DNA of 51,299 nt from Oscillospiraceae bacterium (lineage in GTDB: Bacteria > Bacillota > Clostridia > Oscillospirales > Ruminococcaceae), in contig JAFYPL010000031.1 of the NCBI GenBank assembly GCA_017547525.1, forward strand, positions 1-51,299, written 5' to 3'. The translations under genes and the position numbers were made by a program. Under the pieces are notes generated by a model. It was not told where the DNA came from, did not search any database, and was given only the letters and a program-made list of their open reading frames with translations. Below, piece by piece: positions 1-7,709 of this stretch. Position 1 is the stretch's first letter. Every line of letters starts with the position of its first letter.

Positions 1-13
1 AAGGAGGTGGAAT

Positions 14-1576
14 ATGAAAGCGGTAATATATGCTCGTTATTCTTCTGATAATCAAAGAGAAGAATCTATAGAAGGGCAGTTAAGAGAATGCACAGCATAT
101 GCAGAGAAAAATGGTTTTACAGTATTAAGACATTATATAGACCGTGCCTTTTCTGCTAAAACAGATAATCGTCCTGAATTTCAAAATATGATAAAAGATA
201 GTAACAAGAAACTGTTTGATGTAGTTATCGTATGGAAACTGGATAGATTTTCAAGAAACAGATATGACAGTGCAAGGTATAAAGCAGCACTTAAGAAAAA
301 TGGCGTGAAAGTAATATCTGCTACCGAAGTTATATCAACTGGTGCAGAAGGCATAATTCTTGAATCTGTCCTAGAAGGATATGCTGAATATTATTCTGCA
401 GATTTATCTGAAAAGGTAATCAGAGGTATGACCGAGAATGCTTTGAAATGTAAATATAATGGTGGACATGTACCGACTGGATACATTGTAGATAATGAGC
501 AACATTTTCAAATTGATGTAACTACAGCTCCTTTTGTATTAGAAGCTTTTCAGCGTTATGATAAGGGCGAAAATATAACAAGTATAGCAAAATGGCTAAA
601 TTCTCAAGGAATTGTTAATAAAACTGGAGGAGAATTCAGTTATGAAAGTGTTAAAAGAATGCTGAAAAACCGTAGGTACATTGGAGAATTTAAATTCAGG
701 GAAACGATTATCGCTGATGGTATTCCACCTATTGTTCCCAAAGACTTATTCGATAATGTACAAATTAAACTACATAAAAACTATAAGGCTGCAGCAAGAG
801 GGAAGGCGACAGAAGAATTTTTGTTTACAACAAAAATATTTTGTAGTTATTGCGGTGAGTACCTGTGCGGAGAAAGTGGAAAAAGTCATACCGGACAAAT
901 ATTGAAATATTACAAATGTGCAAGTAATAAAAAAGGCCGAAAGAAATGTCCAAGCAAGACTTTGAGAAAGGAGTGGTTAGAAAATATCATTTTAGATGAA
1001 ATATCAAAAATAATCGAAACTGATAGTATGATAGAGGCTGTAGCATCTATGGTAATGTACATACAATCTCAGGAAAACAGCAAAATCCCTTTGCTAGAGC
1101 GTCAACTTAAAGAAGTGGATAAATCTATTAATAATTTGCTTGACGCTATTCAGATGGGGATATTTACCAAATCTACAAAGACACGTCTAGATGACCTGGA
1201 AAAGTCTAAAGAAGAACTGGAGGTTCTTATACAGAATGAGAGTTTGTTAAATAAAAGATTGAGTTATCAACAGGTGGTAGACTGGTTGCTGAAATTTAGA
1301 AATATAGGTATCAATAATGAAGAAAGCAAAAAAGCTTTGATTAATATTTTTGTTAATTCAATTTATGTATATAATGAAAAAATCATTATTAATATCAATT
1401 ATTGCGATTACAGTATGTCTGTAGAATTATCTGATGTACAGAACATGAAAACAGATATACCTATACATTTAGGCGTAATCGATTCGAAAATTGTACAAAT
1501 AGGTGAGGGATTTGCTTTTGTTATAGACTATATCTATCCTAATTTTAATAGTAAGAAGGGAAAGCAGAGAGCGTGA
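14..1576 (+). CDS. Large serine recombinase (site-specific integrase/resolvase family)
   Basis: A 520-residue large serine recombinase that would integrate or excise a mobile element by cutting att sites. The N-terminal resolvase domain (about 1-150) begins with ARYSS, placing the nucleophile at Ser10, and carries the WKLDRFSRNR motif. A recombinase domain follows (about 155-260), then a zinc ribbon (CSYCGEYLC, later YYKC and KKCP, about 277-317) and a coiled-coil stretch (about 345-410). The start is fixed by AAGGAGGTGG just upstream at the window edge. The stop codon lies in the loop of its own terminator. The gene is AT-rich like the rest of the island. Its last 79 codons are duplicated near 7350-7585. 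Confidence 0.95.
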   Translation: MKAVIYARYSSDNQREESIEGQLRECTAYAEKNGFTVLRHYIDRAFSAKTDNRPEFQNMIKDSNKKLFDVVIVWKLDRFSRNRYDSARYKAALKKNGVKVISATEVISTGAEGIILESVLEGYAEYYSADLSEKVIRGMTENALKCKYNGGHVPTGYIVDNEQHFQIDVTTAPFVLEAFQRYDKGENITSIAKWLNSQGIVNKTGGEFSYESVKRMLKNRRYIGEFKFRETIIADGIPPIVPKDLFDNVQIKLHKNYKAAARGKATEEFLFTTKIFCSYCGEYLCGESGKSHTGQILKYYKCASNKKGRKKCPSKTLRKEWLENIILDEISKIIETDSMIEAVASMVMYIQSQENSKIPLLERQLKEVDKSINNLLDAIQMGIFTKSTKTRLDDLEKSKEELEVLIQNESLLNKRLSYQQVVDWLLKFRNIGINNEESKKALINIFVNSIYVYNEKIIININYCDYSMSVELSDVQNMKTDIPIHLGVIDSKIVQIGEGFAFVIDYIYPNFNSKKGKQRA

Positions 1577-1590
1577 GCTCTCTGCTTTTT
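1563..1590 (+). terminator. Rho-independent terminator of the recombinase gene
   Basis: A perfect 10-bp stem, AGCAGAGAGC (1563-1572) and GCTCTCTGCT (1577-1586), with a GTGA loop and a T run. The recombinase TGA stop sits in the loop. Confidence 0.85.
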
Positions 1591-1616
1591 TCGTGAGAAA
1601 TAGTTTTGATATTTTA

Positions 1617-1674
1617 GTTTGTAATAATACAAAATAGTCAGTTTATGACATTTTGTATGCATTTCATTACAAAC
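1617..1674. repeat. Nested inverted repeat just downstream of the recombinase
   Basis: Outer arms GTTTGTAAT (1617-1625) and ATTACAAAC (1666-1674) enclose ATACAAAAT (1627-1635) and ATTTTGTAT (1650-1658). Inside those are GTCA (1637-1640) and TGAC (1646-1649). The inner 13 bp pair with one bulged base. There is no T run, so a simple terminator is unlikely. It could be a recombinase site, an operator or a structured RNA; the function is unknown. The rest of the gene-free stretch 1590-1800 is plain AT-rich sequence. Confidence 0.6.
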
Positions 1675-1819
1675 AAGTAGATTTAATTTGCTAATATAGT
1701 TTAATATGAACAACAGAACATATTATTTATAAGGATTATACTCAAAATTTATTTTTTGTAATAAAATTATTATACTTATTATGAATTGTGTCTAAAAATT
1801 TGTGAGTTAGGGAGACTTT

Positions 1820-2205
1820 GTGTTAAAAGAAATGTTTTCACAGCTGGACGTTCAAGTTGATCTAATAGCTGCTGTAATACAATCATAACGAACATCAGCT
1901 CTATGTACATTTCTAATGGGGCAAATAGTACTCAAGTTGAATTGCAATGAATTGAAGCTGTACGTGAAATGAAACGTACTTACTATAATTATTTAACAGA
2001 ACTTTTAACTAAAAAACTAATGTATACAAATAGGCCGAATTCTATAGAAAAAGTTAAAGCAGAAATGAAATTTTTAGAAGTAGCTGATTCACAGTTAAAG
2101 CGACAACTTAAAATAACAAAATTGAGTAATTCAATTGATATCATAGATAATATGTTTGAAGAATACAAAGCTTTTTCTGCTTTTGGAAAATGGTTAATTG
2201 AATAA
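1820..2205 (+). pseudogene. Broken small gene (unrecognised)
   Basis: No family recognised. A GTG-started frame at 1820 with a weak GGGAGA site encodes VLKEMFSQLDVQVDLIAAVI and then a stop at about 1888. In another frame, codons ending in GANSTQVELQ reach a TGA near 1950, after which the same frame continues as IEAVREMKRTYYNYL into the open stretch 1969-2205 (78 residues from ATG 1969, ending FGKWLIE). The pieces read like one helical protein broken by a frameshift and a stop. Alternatively the 78-residue part is expressed from ATG 1969, but I see no convincing ribosome site there. It lies just upstream of the radical SAM gene. Confidence 0.45.
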
Positions 2206-2256
2206 TTTGCTGAGTATAAAAAGCGAAAGAGATAATACATATTGCGAGGTGATTTA

Positions 2257-3546
2257 ATGAAATTTGGAAAATATACCAACTTATTTATTTCTAATGAGTT
2301 TCTTTTGATACATAATACTTTAGAAAATAAATTATTCAGAACCAGTGATGATAAACTTAAGGCTGTCTTGGAAGAGATATATTATGATAATAAGGGAATA
2401 GAATCTATAAGTAATAATAAAGATTTTGCAGATGTTATAGAAAGCTTGAAAGACGGTTTATTCATCATTGATGATGATTACAATGAAACAAACATTGCGA
2501 ATTTAAGATTTAGTGAGAGAGCAATAACAAACAAAACATTAGGGTTAACCATTTTGCCAACAAGGCAATGCAATTTTAGATGTCCATATTGTTATGAGGA
2601 ACATGAAAATAGAGTAATGGCAGATCATATGTATGATGATATATTACAGTTTATAAATGATTATGTAAAAAAGAATGGAACACAATTAGTTAATATATCA
2701 TGGTTTGGTGGCGAGCCGATGCTTGAATATGAGAATATTTGTAAGTTTATGGAGAAATTGCGAGATACACTTGTCTCGGATGTTTTGCTTACAGGTTCAA
2801 TGACTACTAATGGATACTTACTAACAAGTGAAAGATTTGAAAAATTGTTATCATACAATGTTAGGCATTATCAGATTACAGTTGATGGCCCAAAAGAATT
2901 TCATGATTCTACCAGATTTTTGGCAGGCGGAAAAGGGACATGGGATGTAATAATGGCTAATCTTTTTGCCATCAAGCGCAACAAATCCAACTTTGAAATT
3001 GTCATAAGAACAAATATTTCTCCAGAGTTAGTAGAACATTTGGAGGAATGGTATAGGTATTTATCTAATAATTTCATTAATGATAAAAGATTCCAGTTCC
3101 ATCCAGAAGCTATACGAGATCTTGGTGGTGCTGATAATTCGTTGCTAAATAACGATATCAGCCTTTACAAAAAAATTTCAGAATTCAATATAAATCTCGG
3201 TATAGATGTTAAAAAAACATATAATTTTTACTCACCGTTTAGTATGATTTGTTATGCATCCGATAGAAATGCTTTTGTTATTGATTATGATGGAAAAATA
3301 AAAAAATGCTCAGTAGCATTGGATAATGATTACAATACAGTAGGACAGATTAGGAATAAAAATGCTAGATTTAATGAAGAAAAGTTATCATGGTGGACCT
3401 CTTATCCTTTAAAGGAAAAATGTTATGACTGTAAGATTTTTCCGCTATGTTACGGAAGAAAATGTCCAAATGGTTATTGTAATGAGGAATATTGTGATGA
3501 ACTTTTTGAAATATATAAATCTAAAATCTTAACAACTATTCTATGA
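2257..3546 (+). CDS. Radical SAM/SPASM peptide maturase
   Basis: A 429-residue radical SAM enzyme expected to modify the Cys-rich peptide encoded immediately downstream. The N-terminal ~95 residues resemble the recognition region usual in peptide-modifying members. The cluster motif CNFRCPYC (Cys105, Cys109, Cys112) binds the SAM-cleaving 4Fe-4S cluster. The C-terminal SPASM region has many cysteines (KKCSVAL, CYDCKIFPLC, GRKCP, GYCNEEYC) for auxiliary clusters. The start is ATG 2257 because GAGGTG lies 6 nt upstream; an upstream TTG at 2242 has no such site. The stop nearly abuts the peptide gene's ribosome site, so the two are probably co-translated. Thioether formation (sactipeptide or ranthipeptide type) is an inference. 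Confidence 0.9.
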   Translation: MKFGKYTNLFISNEFLLIHNTLENKLFRTSDDKLKAVLEEIYYDNKGIESISNNKDFADVIESLKDGLFIIDDDYNETNIANLRFSERAITNKTLGLTILPTRQCNFRCPYCYEEHENRVMADHMYDDILQFINDYVKKNGTQLVNISWFGGEPMLEYENICKFMEKLRDTLVSDVLLTGSMTTNGYLLTSERFEKLLSYNVRHYQITVDGPKEFHDSTRFLAGGKGTWDVIMANLFAIKRNKSNFEIVIRTNISPELVEHLEEWYRYLSNNFINDKRFQFHPEAIRDLGGADNSLLNNDISLYKKISEFNINLGIDVKKTYNFYSPFSMICYASDRNAFVIDYDGKIKKCSVALDNDYNTVGQIRNKNARFNEEKLSWWTSYPLKEKCYDCKIFPLCYGRKCPNGYCNEEYCDELFEIYKSKILTTIL

Positions 3547-3560
3547 AAGGAGGAATATTA

Positions 3561-3782
3561 ATGAGTTACGAAATTTTGTCTTTAGATCAAGGTGGTGCTA
3601 CACCTTTGTCTGATGTAGGTTGCGTTAATTTTATTTGCGACATTATTGATGTCGTTTGTGTACCTGATTTAATTTGTGGATGTAATGGATTGTGTGGCTG
3701 TCCAACTCCCCAAAATCCACGGTGTGACGCAATAGGTGGTGGCTGTGCTACCAGTATAGGTGGTGATAGGCCAAACAGATGA
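3561..3782 (+). CDS. Nine-cysteine RiPP precursor peptide (candidate)
   Basis: A 73-residue peptide, the likely substrate of the radical SAM enzyme upstream. Cysteines are at 21, 26, 33, 39, 41, 45, 47, 55 and 62; the first 20 residues (MSYEILSLDQGGATPLSDVG) have none and may be the leader. The Cys-rich part has close pairs (CGC, CGC) and Gly-rich turns, and ends in a charged tail, GGDRPNR. AAAGGAGG overlaps the maturase stop and sits 7-8 nt before ATG 3561, which decides this start over ATG 3543. The stop overlaps the next start as ATGA. I do not recognise a named precursor family. Modification type and biological activity are unknown. Confidence 0.8.
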   Translation: MSYEILSLDQGGATPLSDVGCVNFICDIIDVVCVPDLICGCNGLCGCPTPQNPRCDAIGGGCATSIGGDRPNR

Positions 3783-5272
3783 AAAATATGGTAAAGAAGA
3801 TTTGTAAATTTAGCGTATTATTTATTATAGCCGTAACTATAGTATATAAGGGGATAACTATCATCTTAAGTAACCGGGGTAGAGATGCTACCCCGGTTGC
3901 TAGGGCTTTTTCTCTTTCACAGATTTATAATGAAGTTAATAAAATGTCCAGCAGTGATGTTTTATTTAACAGTGAAGTGGATTTTGATGATGAATACCAA
4001 AAACACTTTGAAATGGCATATAATGCAAAAGATGAATACGAGTATTATATGGTTTTAAATAGTTTTATGGCACTTTTAAACGATGGGCACACAATGGTAA
4101 GACCAAATTTTTCGCCAAGTATAATCGGAAATTCTGGTTTGCATATAGCTTATATAGATGATGAATATTACATAGTTGGATCTAAAGACCAAACTGTAGC
4201 ACCATTATTTTCTAAAATAGAAAAAATTAATGGAATACCTATAAATAGATATATTGCAACTAAAATAGAACAGTATATAGGCGTAAAGACTCCACTACGA
4301 AGAGAATATATGATTTCTAGGTTTTTATCCCAGGGAAAACAAGGAGAAACTGTGCAGTATACAATACGTACCCCTTCTGGAGAAGAGAAAGATGTAAGTT
4401 GCATATATCTTAATATTTCAGAAAGCCAAAGCGTTTTTATTGATATTTTGCCAGTGCAGAAAATGGAATATAAGTCTTCTAATTTTATAGCTTCTTATGT
4501 TAGGAATGATGAAAACACTATTCTGTATCTAAATATTTTAACTTTTCGGGAGGAAAATAAAAATTTTTTACATGAATATTATAATTATATTGTTCCTCTA
4601 ATAGATAAGGTAGATGGCGTAATAATGGACGTACGATTCAATGGTGGAGGAAACTCTTTAAATGGGACAATATTACTATCTCCATTTATTGAATATTCAA
4701 AATTAACCGGGGCTAACGGATGCGATGTGTTTTACAGAGTATCCTCTCCAGCCATAGAGTTACCTATGTATCTGTACAGAAATGTAAATGGAGCAAAGAA
4801 TTTATATAATAAAGAGTTTATAGGTTTAATAAAGGATAAAAAATCCTTTTCTATAAAAGAAGATAAGTTATATCCAGCCCTTGGGGTGGATTACAATATA
4901 TATAATGAGGATTATTTAGGTGATAATATTTACTTACCAATGGAAAGAGTGGATAAAATTGATAAACCTCTTACAGTATTGACAAACTACTTTTCTGGCT
5001 CTGCTGTTGATACTTTTGCAGATTTATGTAAAGAGCTTGGGGTAACAACTATAGGTACAAACACTGGAGGTTTTACAACGAATTGTTATAGTATGAAACT
5101 TGATACCGGATATTCTGTACAGTTTTCTACAGGAATACCATACTCTCATGATGGGCACTCTATACAAAATTATGGTATAAAACCTGATATATTCATTGAT
5201 TATAATATTCAAGATTTAATGAATGGAGAAGATTCATATATCAATATGGCTTTAGACTTTCTTAAAAGATGA
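3779..5272 (+). CDS. Membrane-anchored S41-family peptidase
   Basis: A 497-residue serine peptidase of the S41 tail-specific family. A Lys-rich start and hydrophobic segment (about 10-30) suggest a membrane anchor with the catalytic part outside. The motif LLNDGHTMV places a His near residue 104. RFNGGGNS is the family's oxyanion-region motif, and NYFSGSAVDTF carries the candidate nucleophile Ser408. The Ser-Lys dyad motif of CtpA-type enzymes (a Lys after GxxTxG) is absent, so the tricorn-like S41B mechanism fits better. The start overlaps the peptide stop (ATGA), indicating translational coupling. Most likely it trims the exported peptide, though immunity or regulation are possible. Confidence 0.85.
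   Translation: MKNMVKKICKFSVLFIIAVTIVYKGITIILSNRGRDATPVARAFSLSQIYNEVNKMSSSDVLFNSEVDFDDEYQKHFEMAYNAKDEYEYYMVLNSFMALLNDGHTMVRPNFSPSIIGNSGLHIAYIDDEYYIVGSKDQTVAPLFSKIEKINGIPINRYIATKIEQYIGVKTPLRREYMISRFLSQGKQGETVQYTIRTPSGEEKDVSCIYLNISESQSVFIDILPVQKMEYKSSNFIASYVRNDENTILYLNILTFREENKNFLHEYYNYIVPLIDKVDGVIMDVRFNGGGNSLNGTILLSPFIEYSKLTGANGCDVFYRVSSPAIELPMYLYRNVNGAKNLYNKEFIGLIKDKKSFSIKEDKLYPALGVDYNIYNEDYLGDNIYLPMERVDKIDKPLTVLTNYFSGSAVDTFADLCKELGVTTIGTNTGGFTTNCYSMKLDTGYSVQFSTGIPYSHDGHSIQNYGIKPDIFIDYNIQDLMNGEDSYINMALDFLKR
3872..3917 (+). promoter_or_regulatory. GC-rich stem-loop inside the 5' end of the peptidase gene
   Basis: Arms AACCGGGGTA (3872-3881) and TACCCCGGTT (3889-3898) pair perfectly over 10 bp with a 7-nt loop. 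A T-rich stretch follows (3907-3917, 8 nt after the stem). It stands out in AT-rich DNA, about 90 nt after the precursor stop. It could lower expression of downstream genes relative to the peptide, or protect the peptide mRNA's 3' end. The distance to the T run makes full termination uncertain. Confidence 0.5.
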
Positions 5273-5326
5273 ACATAATATATTTTTGGATTAACTTTAA
5301 TAATATTTTTTAACTTTATTGTATAG

Positions 5327-5348
5327 TTGATATTTCTCTAAATATCAA
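5327..5348 (+). promoter_or_regulatory. Small stem-loop between peptidase and ABC exporter genes
   Basis: TTGATATTT (5327-5335) and AAATATCAA (5340-5348) form a 9-bp stem with a 4-nt loop in the 130-nt gap. It is AT-only apart from two G-C pairs and lacks a T run, so it is a weak terminator at best. Confidence 0.3.
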
Positions 5349-5402
5349 GGGTAGCTATAGCATAATAAATCGTCACGTATGTATAGGCAAAAGGTTCTCA
5401 AC

Positions 5403-7109
5403 ATGATTAATATAGTAAAAAATAATATTAATATTTTAAAAAAAATATATAAATTCAACAAATCCTATGTCATAGCATCGCTTTTCTTTTCTATGATAGG
5501 TAGCTTTTCACCACTGCTTTCAGCTCTCCTACTTAAGAATGCCTTGAATTTTTTCAGCTCCACAATAAGCTATAAATTGTTCCTAACAATGCTTACCATT
5601 TATACGATTTATACAATATTGATTTTTATTGCCTCTGCCTATTTAAACAATTTATTTTATCCAAAATCCGTCCAGAAAATTTATACTGCGGTTAATTATG
5701 AAATATATAAAAAAGTTGCCGAGTGCAGGATAGATCTTTATAACAATACAGATTTTTTAAACGAGTATAACCGCGCTATAAGCAATATTCAACATTATAC
5801 ATATGGAGTTATTAACTCCTTTTCTAAACTGTTGTCAGGTGGAACAACAATAATTTCAATGGCAACATTGTTAGCTTTAATAGATCCAATTTTAATACCT
5901 ATCGCTTTGGCTTTAGCGTTGTTGAATTTTACATTTAATAAAAAATTTACAGAAATAGATTATAATGCCGGCAAAGAAAAAGCATCATCGTATAGAAAGC
6001 AAAATTATATATCTAGACTATTTTATTTAAAAAGTTATGCTAAAGAAATGAGGAAAATCAATTTAAAAAATAAACTTTTAGATATTTATGATGATACAAA
6101 TCATGAATTGTTAAACAATATTGAGGTGTATGGAAAAAGAAAAAATATAATTTCAATCATAAAAGGGAGTTTTCAGTTAATAGCTAATCTTTTAACCTTG
6201 TTGTACTTATTTTTTGAAATGATTAATAATGTAATTTCATCTGGAGATTTTGCTGTCGGTTATAGTAGCAATAACCAACTATCGGCTGCAATAACTTCAC
6301 TTATGGAAACAGGAATTGATTTTTATAAAAATAGTCTTTATATTGATGAAATTAATTCATTTATGAATAAAATTTCCTTTTCAGAGCAAGAACCCTTAAA
6401 AACTGAATATTTTGAATCATTACACCTTATCGATGTTAGTTACAAATATTCTAATACTGATAAGTATGTAATTAAAAATGTGAATCTTACTATAAATAAA
6501 GGTGAAAAAATAGCCCTTGTTGGGTTTAATGGGTCTGGAAAGAGTACTTTAATAAATATCCTTGCAGGTTTATATAATCCTACTTCAGGACAAGTATTAC
6601 TAAACAATGTACCAATAGAAAAATATTCAAAACAATCGCTAAACAAAATTATCGGTATTTTATTCCAGGATTTTAATGTTTATAATATCTCTATATTAGA
6701 AAACATCTTATTAGGGCAACATTCAAGTTCAGTTGAAGAAAATGCGGATCAACAAACAATAATTGAAATAAAGGCTCTGATGGAGAAATTTAATTTTGGA
6801 ACTTCAGATTATATAGATGAAATTATCTACAGAAAATATGGTAATGAGGTGCATAGCGATGGCATAGAATTGTCTGGAGGACAAAAACAAAAAATAGCCT
6901 TGCTACGAACATTATACAGCAAATGCCCTTTAATTCTTCTAGATGAACCACTAAGTTCCCAAGACACTTTTTCCCAAAGTAAATATATCGATAAAATAAT
7001 AGAAACTATGCCGGACTCCACTTTGTTATTTATCACCCATCATTTATCTGATATATCAAAAATGGATAAAGTTTATAGCATCGAAAATGGAGAAGTCATG
7101 CCAAAATAG
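5403..7109 (+). CDS. ABC transporter, fused permease and ATPase (probable peptide exporter)
   Basis: A 568-residue half-transporter with an N-terminal membrane domain (about 15-310) and a C-terminal ATPase. The ATPase shows Walker A GFNGSGKST, Q-loop LFQDF, signature LSGGQKQK, Walker B LILLDEP and H-loop THHLS. There is no C39 peptidase domain, so leader removal must be done elsewhere, plausibly by the S41 peptidase just upstream. ATG 5403 is chosen because AAAAGG lies 8 nt before it; ATG 5379 has no ribosome site. It is the last gene of the operon and is followed by a strong hairpin. Peptide export is inferred from context; self-protection is also possible. Confidence 0.88.
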   Translation: MINIVKNNINILKKIYKFNKSYVIASLFFSMIGSFSPLLSALLLKNALNFFSSTISYKLFLTMLTIYTIYTILIFIASAYLNNLFYPKSVQKIYTAVNYEIYKKVAECRIDLYNNTDFLNEYNRAISNIQHYTYGVINSFSKLLSGGTTIISMATLLALIDPILIPIALALALLNFTFNKKFTEIDYNAGKEKASSYRKQNYISRLFYLKSYAKEMRKINLKNKLLDIYDDTNHELLNNIEVYGKRKNIISIIKGSFQLIANLLTLLYLFFEMINNVISSGDFAVGYSSNNQLSAAITSLMETGIDFYKNSLYIDEINSFMNKISFSEQEPLKTEYFESLHLIDVSYKYSNTDKYVIKNVNLTINKGEKIALVGFNGSGKSTLINILAGLYNPTSGQVLLNNVPIEKYSKQSLNKIIGILFQDFNVYNISILENILLGQHSSSVEENADQQTIIEIKALMEKFNFGTSDYIDEIIYRKYGNEVHSDGIELSGGQKQKIALLRTLYSKCPLILLDEPLSSQDTFSQSKYIDKIIETMPDSTLLFITHHLSDISKMDKVYSIENGEVMPK

Positions 7110-7244
7110 AGATTCACTTCTCTTTGATTTTTCCGTAGTCAAGTATAAATTTAGATGCGTCTTCTAATATAACAAAAGAACGATAAATTTTATCAACTCG
7201 ACTAATACTTATCTGTCGTTATCCGATTTGATATGGTCTATTGC

Positions 7245-7288
7245 AATAATGAAACTTTCGAATACTGTTCGTTTCATTATTTGTTTTT
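7245..7288 (+). terminator. Probable terminator of the RiPP-like operon
   Basis: AATAATGAAAC (7245-7255) and GTTTCATTATT (7271-7281) form an 11-bp stem, with a possible inner CGAA/TTCG pairing in the loop. A GTTTTTG stretch follows. It lies about 135 nt after the ABC gene. Confidence 0.6.
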
Positions 7289-7345
7289 GTGATAACTAAA
7301 ACTATTATATAGATCCCAATTTGTAAAGCAAACAATTTTTGATCT

Positions 7346-7585
7346 TTAATTAATATTTTTGTTAATTCAATCTATGTATATAATGAAAAAATCATTATTA
7401 ATATTAATTATTGCGATTACAGTATGTCTGTAGAATTATCTGATGTTCAGAATATGAAAACGGATATACCTATACATTTAGGTGTAACCGATTCGAAAAT
7501 TGTACAAATAGGTGATGGATTTGCTTTTGCAATAGACTACATATATCCCAATTTTAATAGTAAGAAGGAAAAGCAGAGAGCGTAA
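7346..7585 (+). pseudogene. 3'-terminal remnant of a second serine recombinase gene
   Basis: Seventy-nine open codons with no start, closely matching the last 79 codons of the recombinase that ends at 1576 (only scattered differences; LGVTDSKIVQ versus LGVIDSKIVQ). Both DNA copies also share the following stem AGCAGAGAGC/GCTCTCTGCT, but here the T run is replaced by TTTAAAA. Similarity begins abruptly near 7346-7350, so the rest of the gene was deleted or never arrived. Together the copies form ~240-bp direct repeats around the peptide operon. In the gap 7110-7709 the only other notable items are the upstream hairpin and a promoter near 7644. Confidence 0.85.
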
Positions 7586-7643
7586 GCTCTCTGCTTTAAA
7601 ATACAATTCATAACATAATACCAGCACTTCGTGACATACAGTG

Positions 7644-7672
7644 TTGAAATGAATATATATTTGTAATAAAAT
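7644..7672 (+). promoter_or_regulatory. Promoter for the receiver/kinase pair
   Basis: -35 TTGAAA (7644-7649), 17-bp spacer, -10 TAAAAT (7667-7672), about 40 nt before the start codon at 7710. Confidence 0.5.
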
Positions 7673-7709
7673 GTAATTTATGAAGAAGTATATTTTAGGG
7701 GGAAAATAG

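Noticed and set aside
1969-2205. The 78-residue frame as a confident intact gene or second RiPP precursor
   Set aside because: It lacks a good ribosome site, has no Cys or leader-like sequence, and continues an upstream broken frame, so it was entered as part of a pseudogene.
3779-5272. Calling the S41 enzyme a CtpA-type Ser-Lys protease
   Set aside because: The Lys of the dyad motif is not found after the Ser block, while NDGHT and SGSAVD fit the S41B type better.
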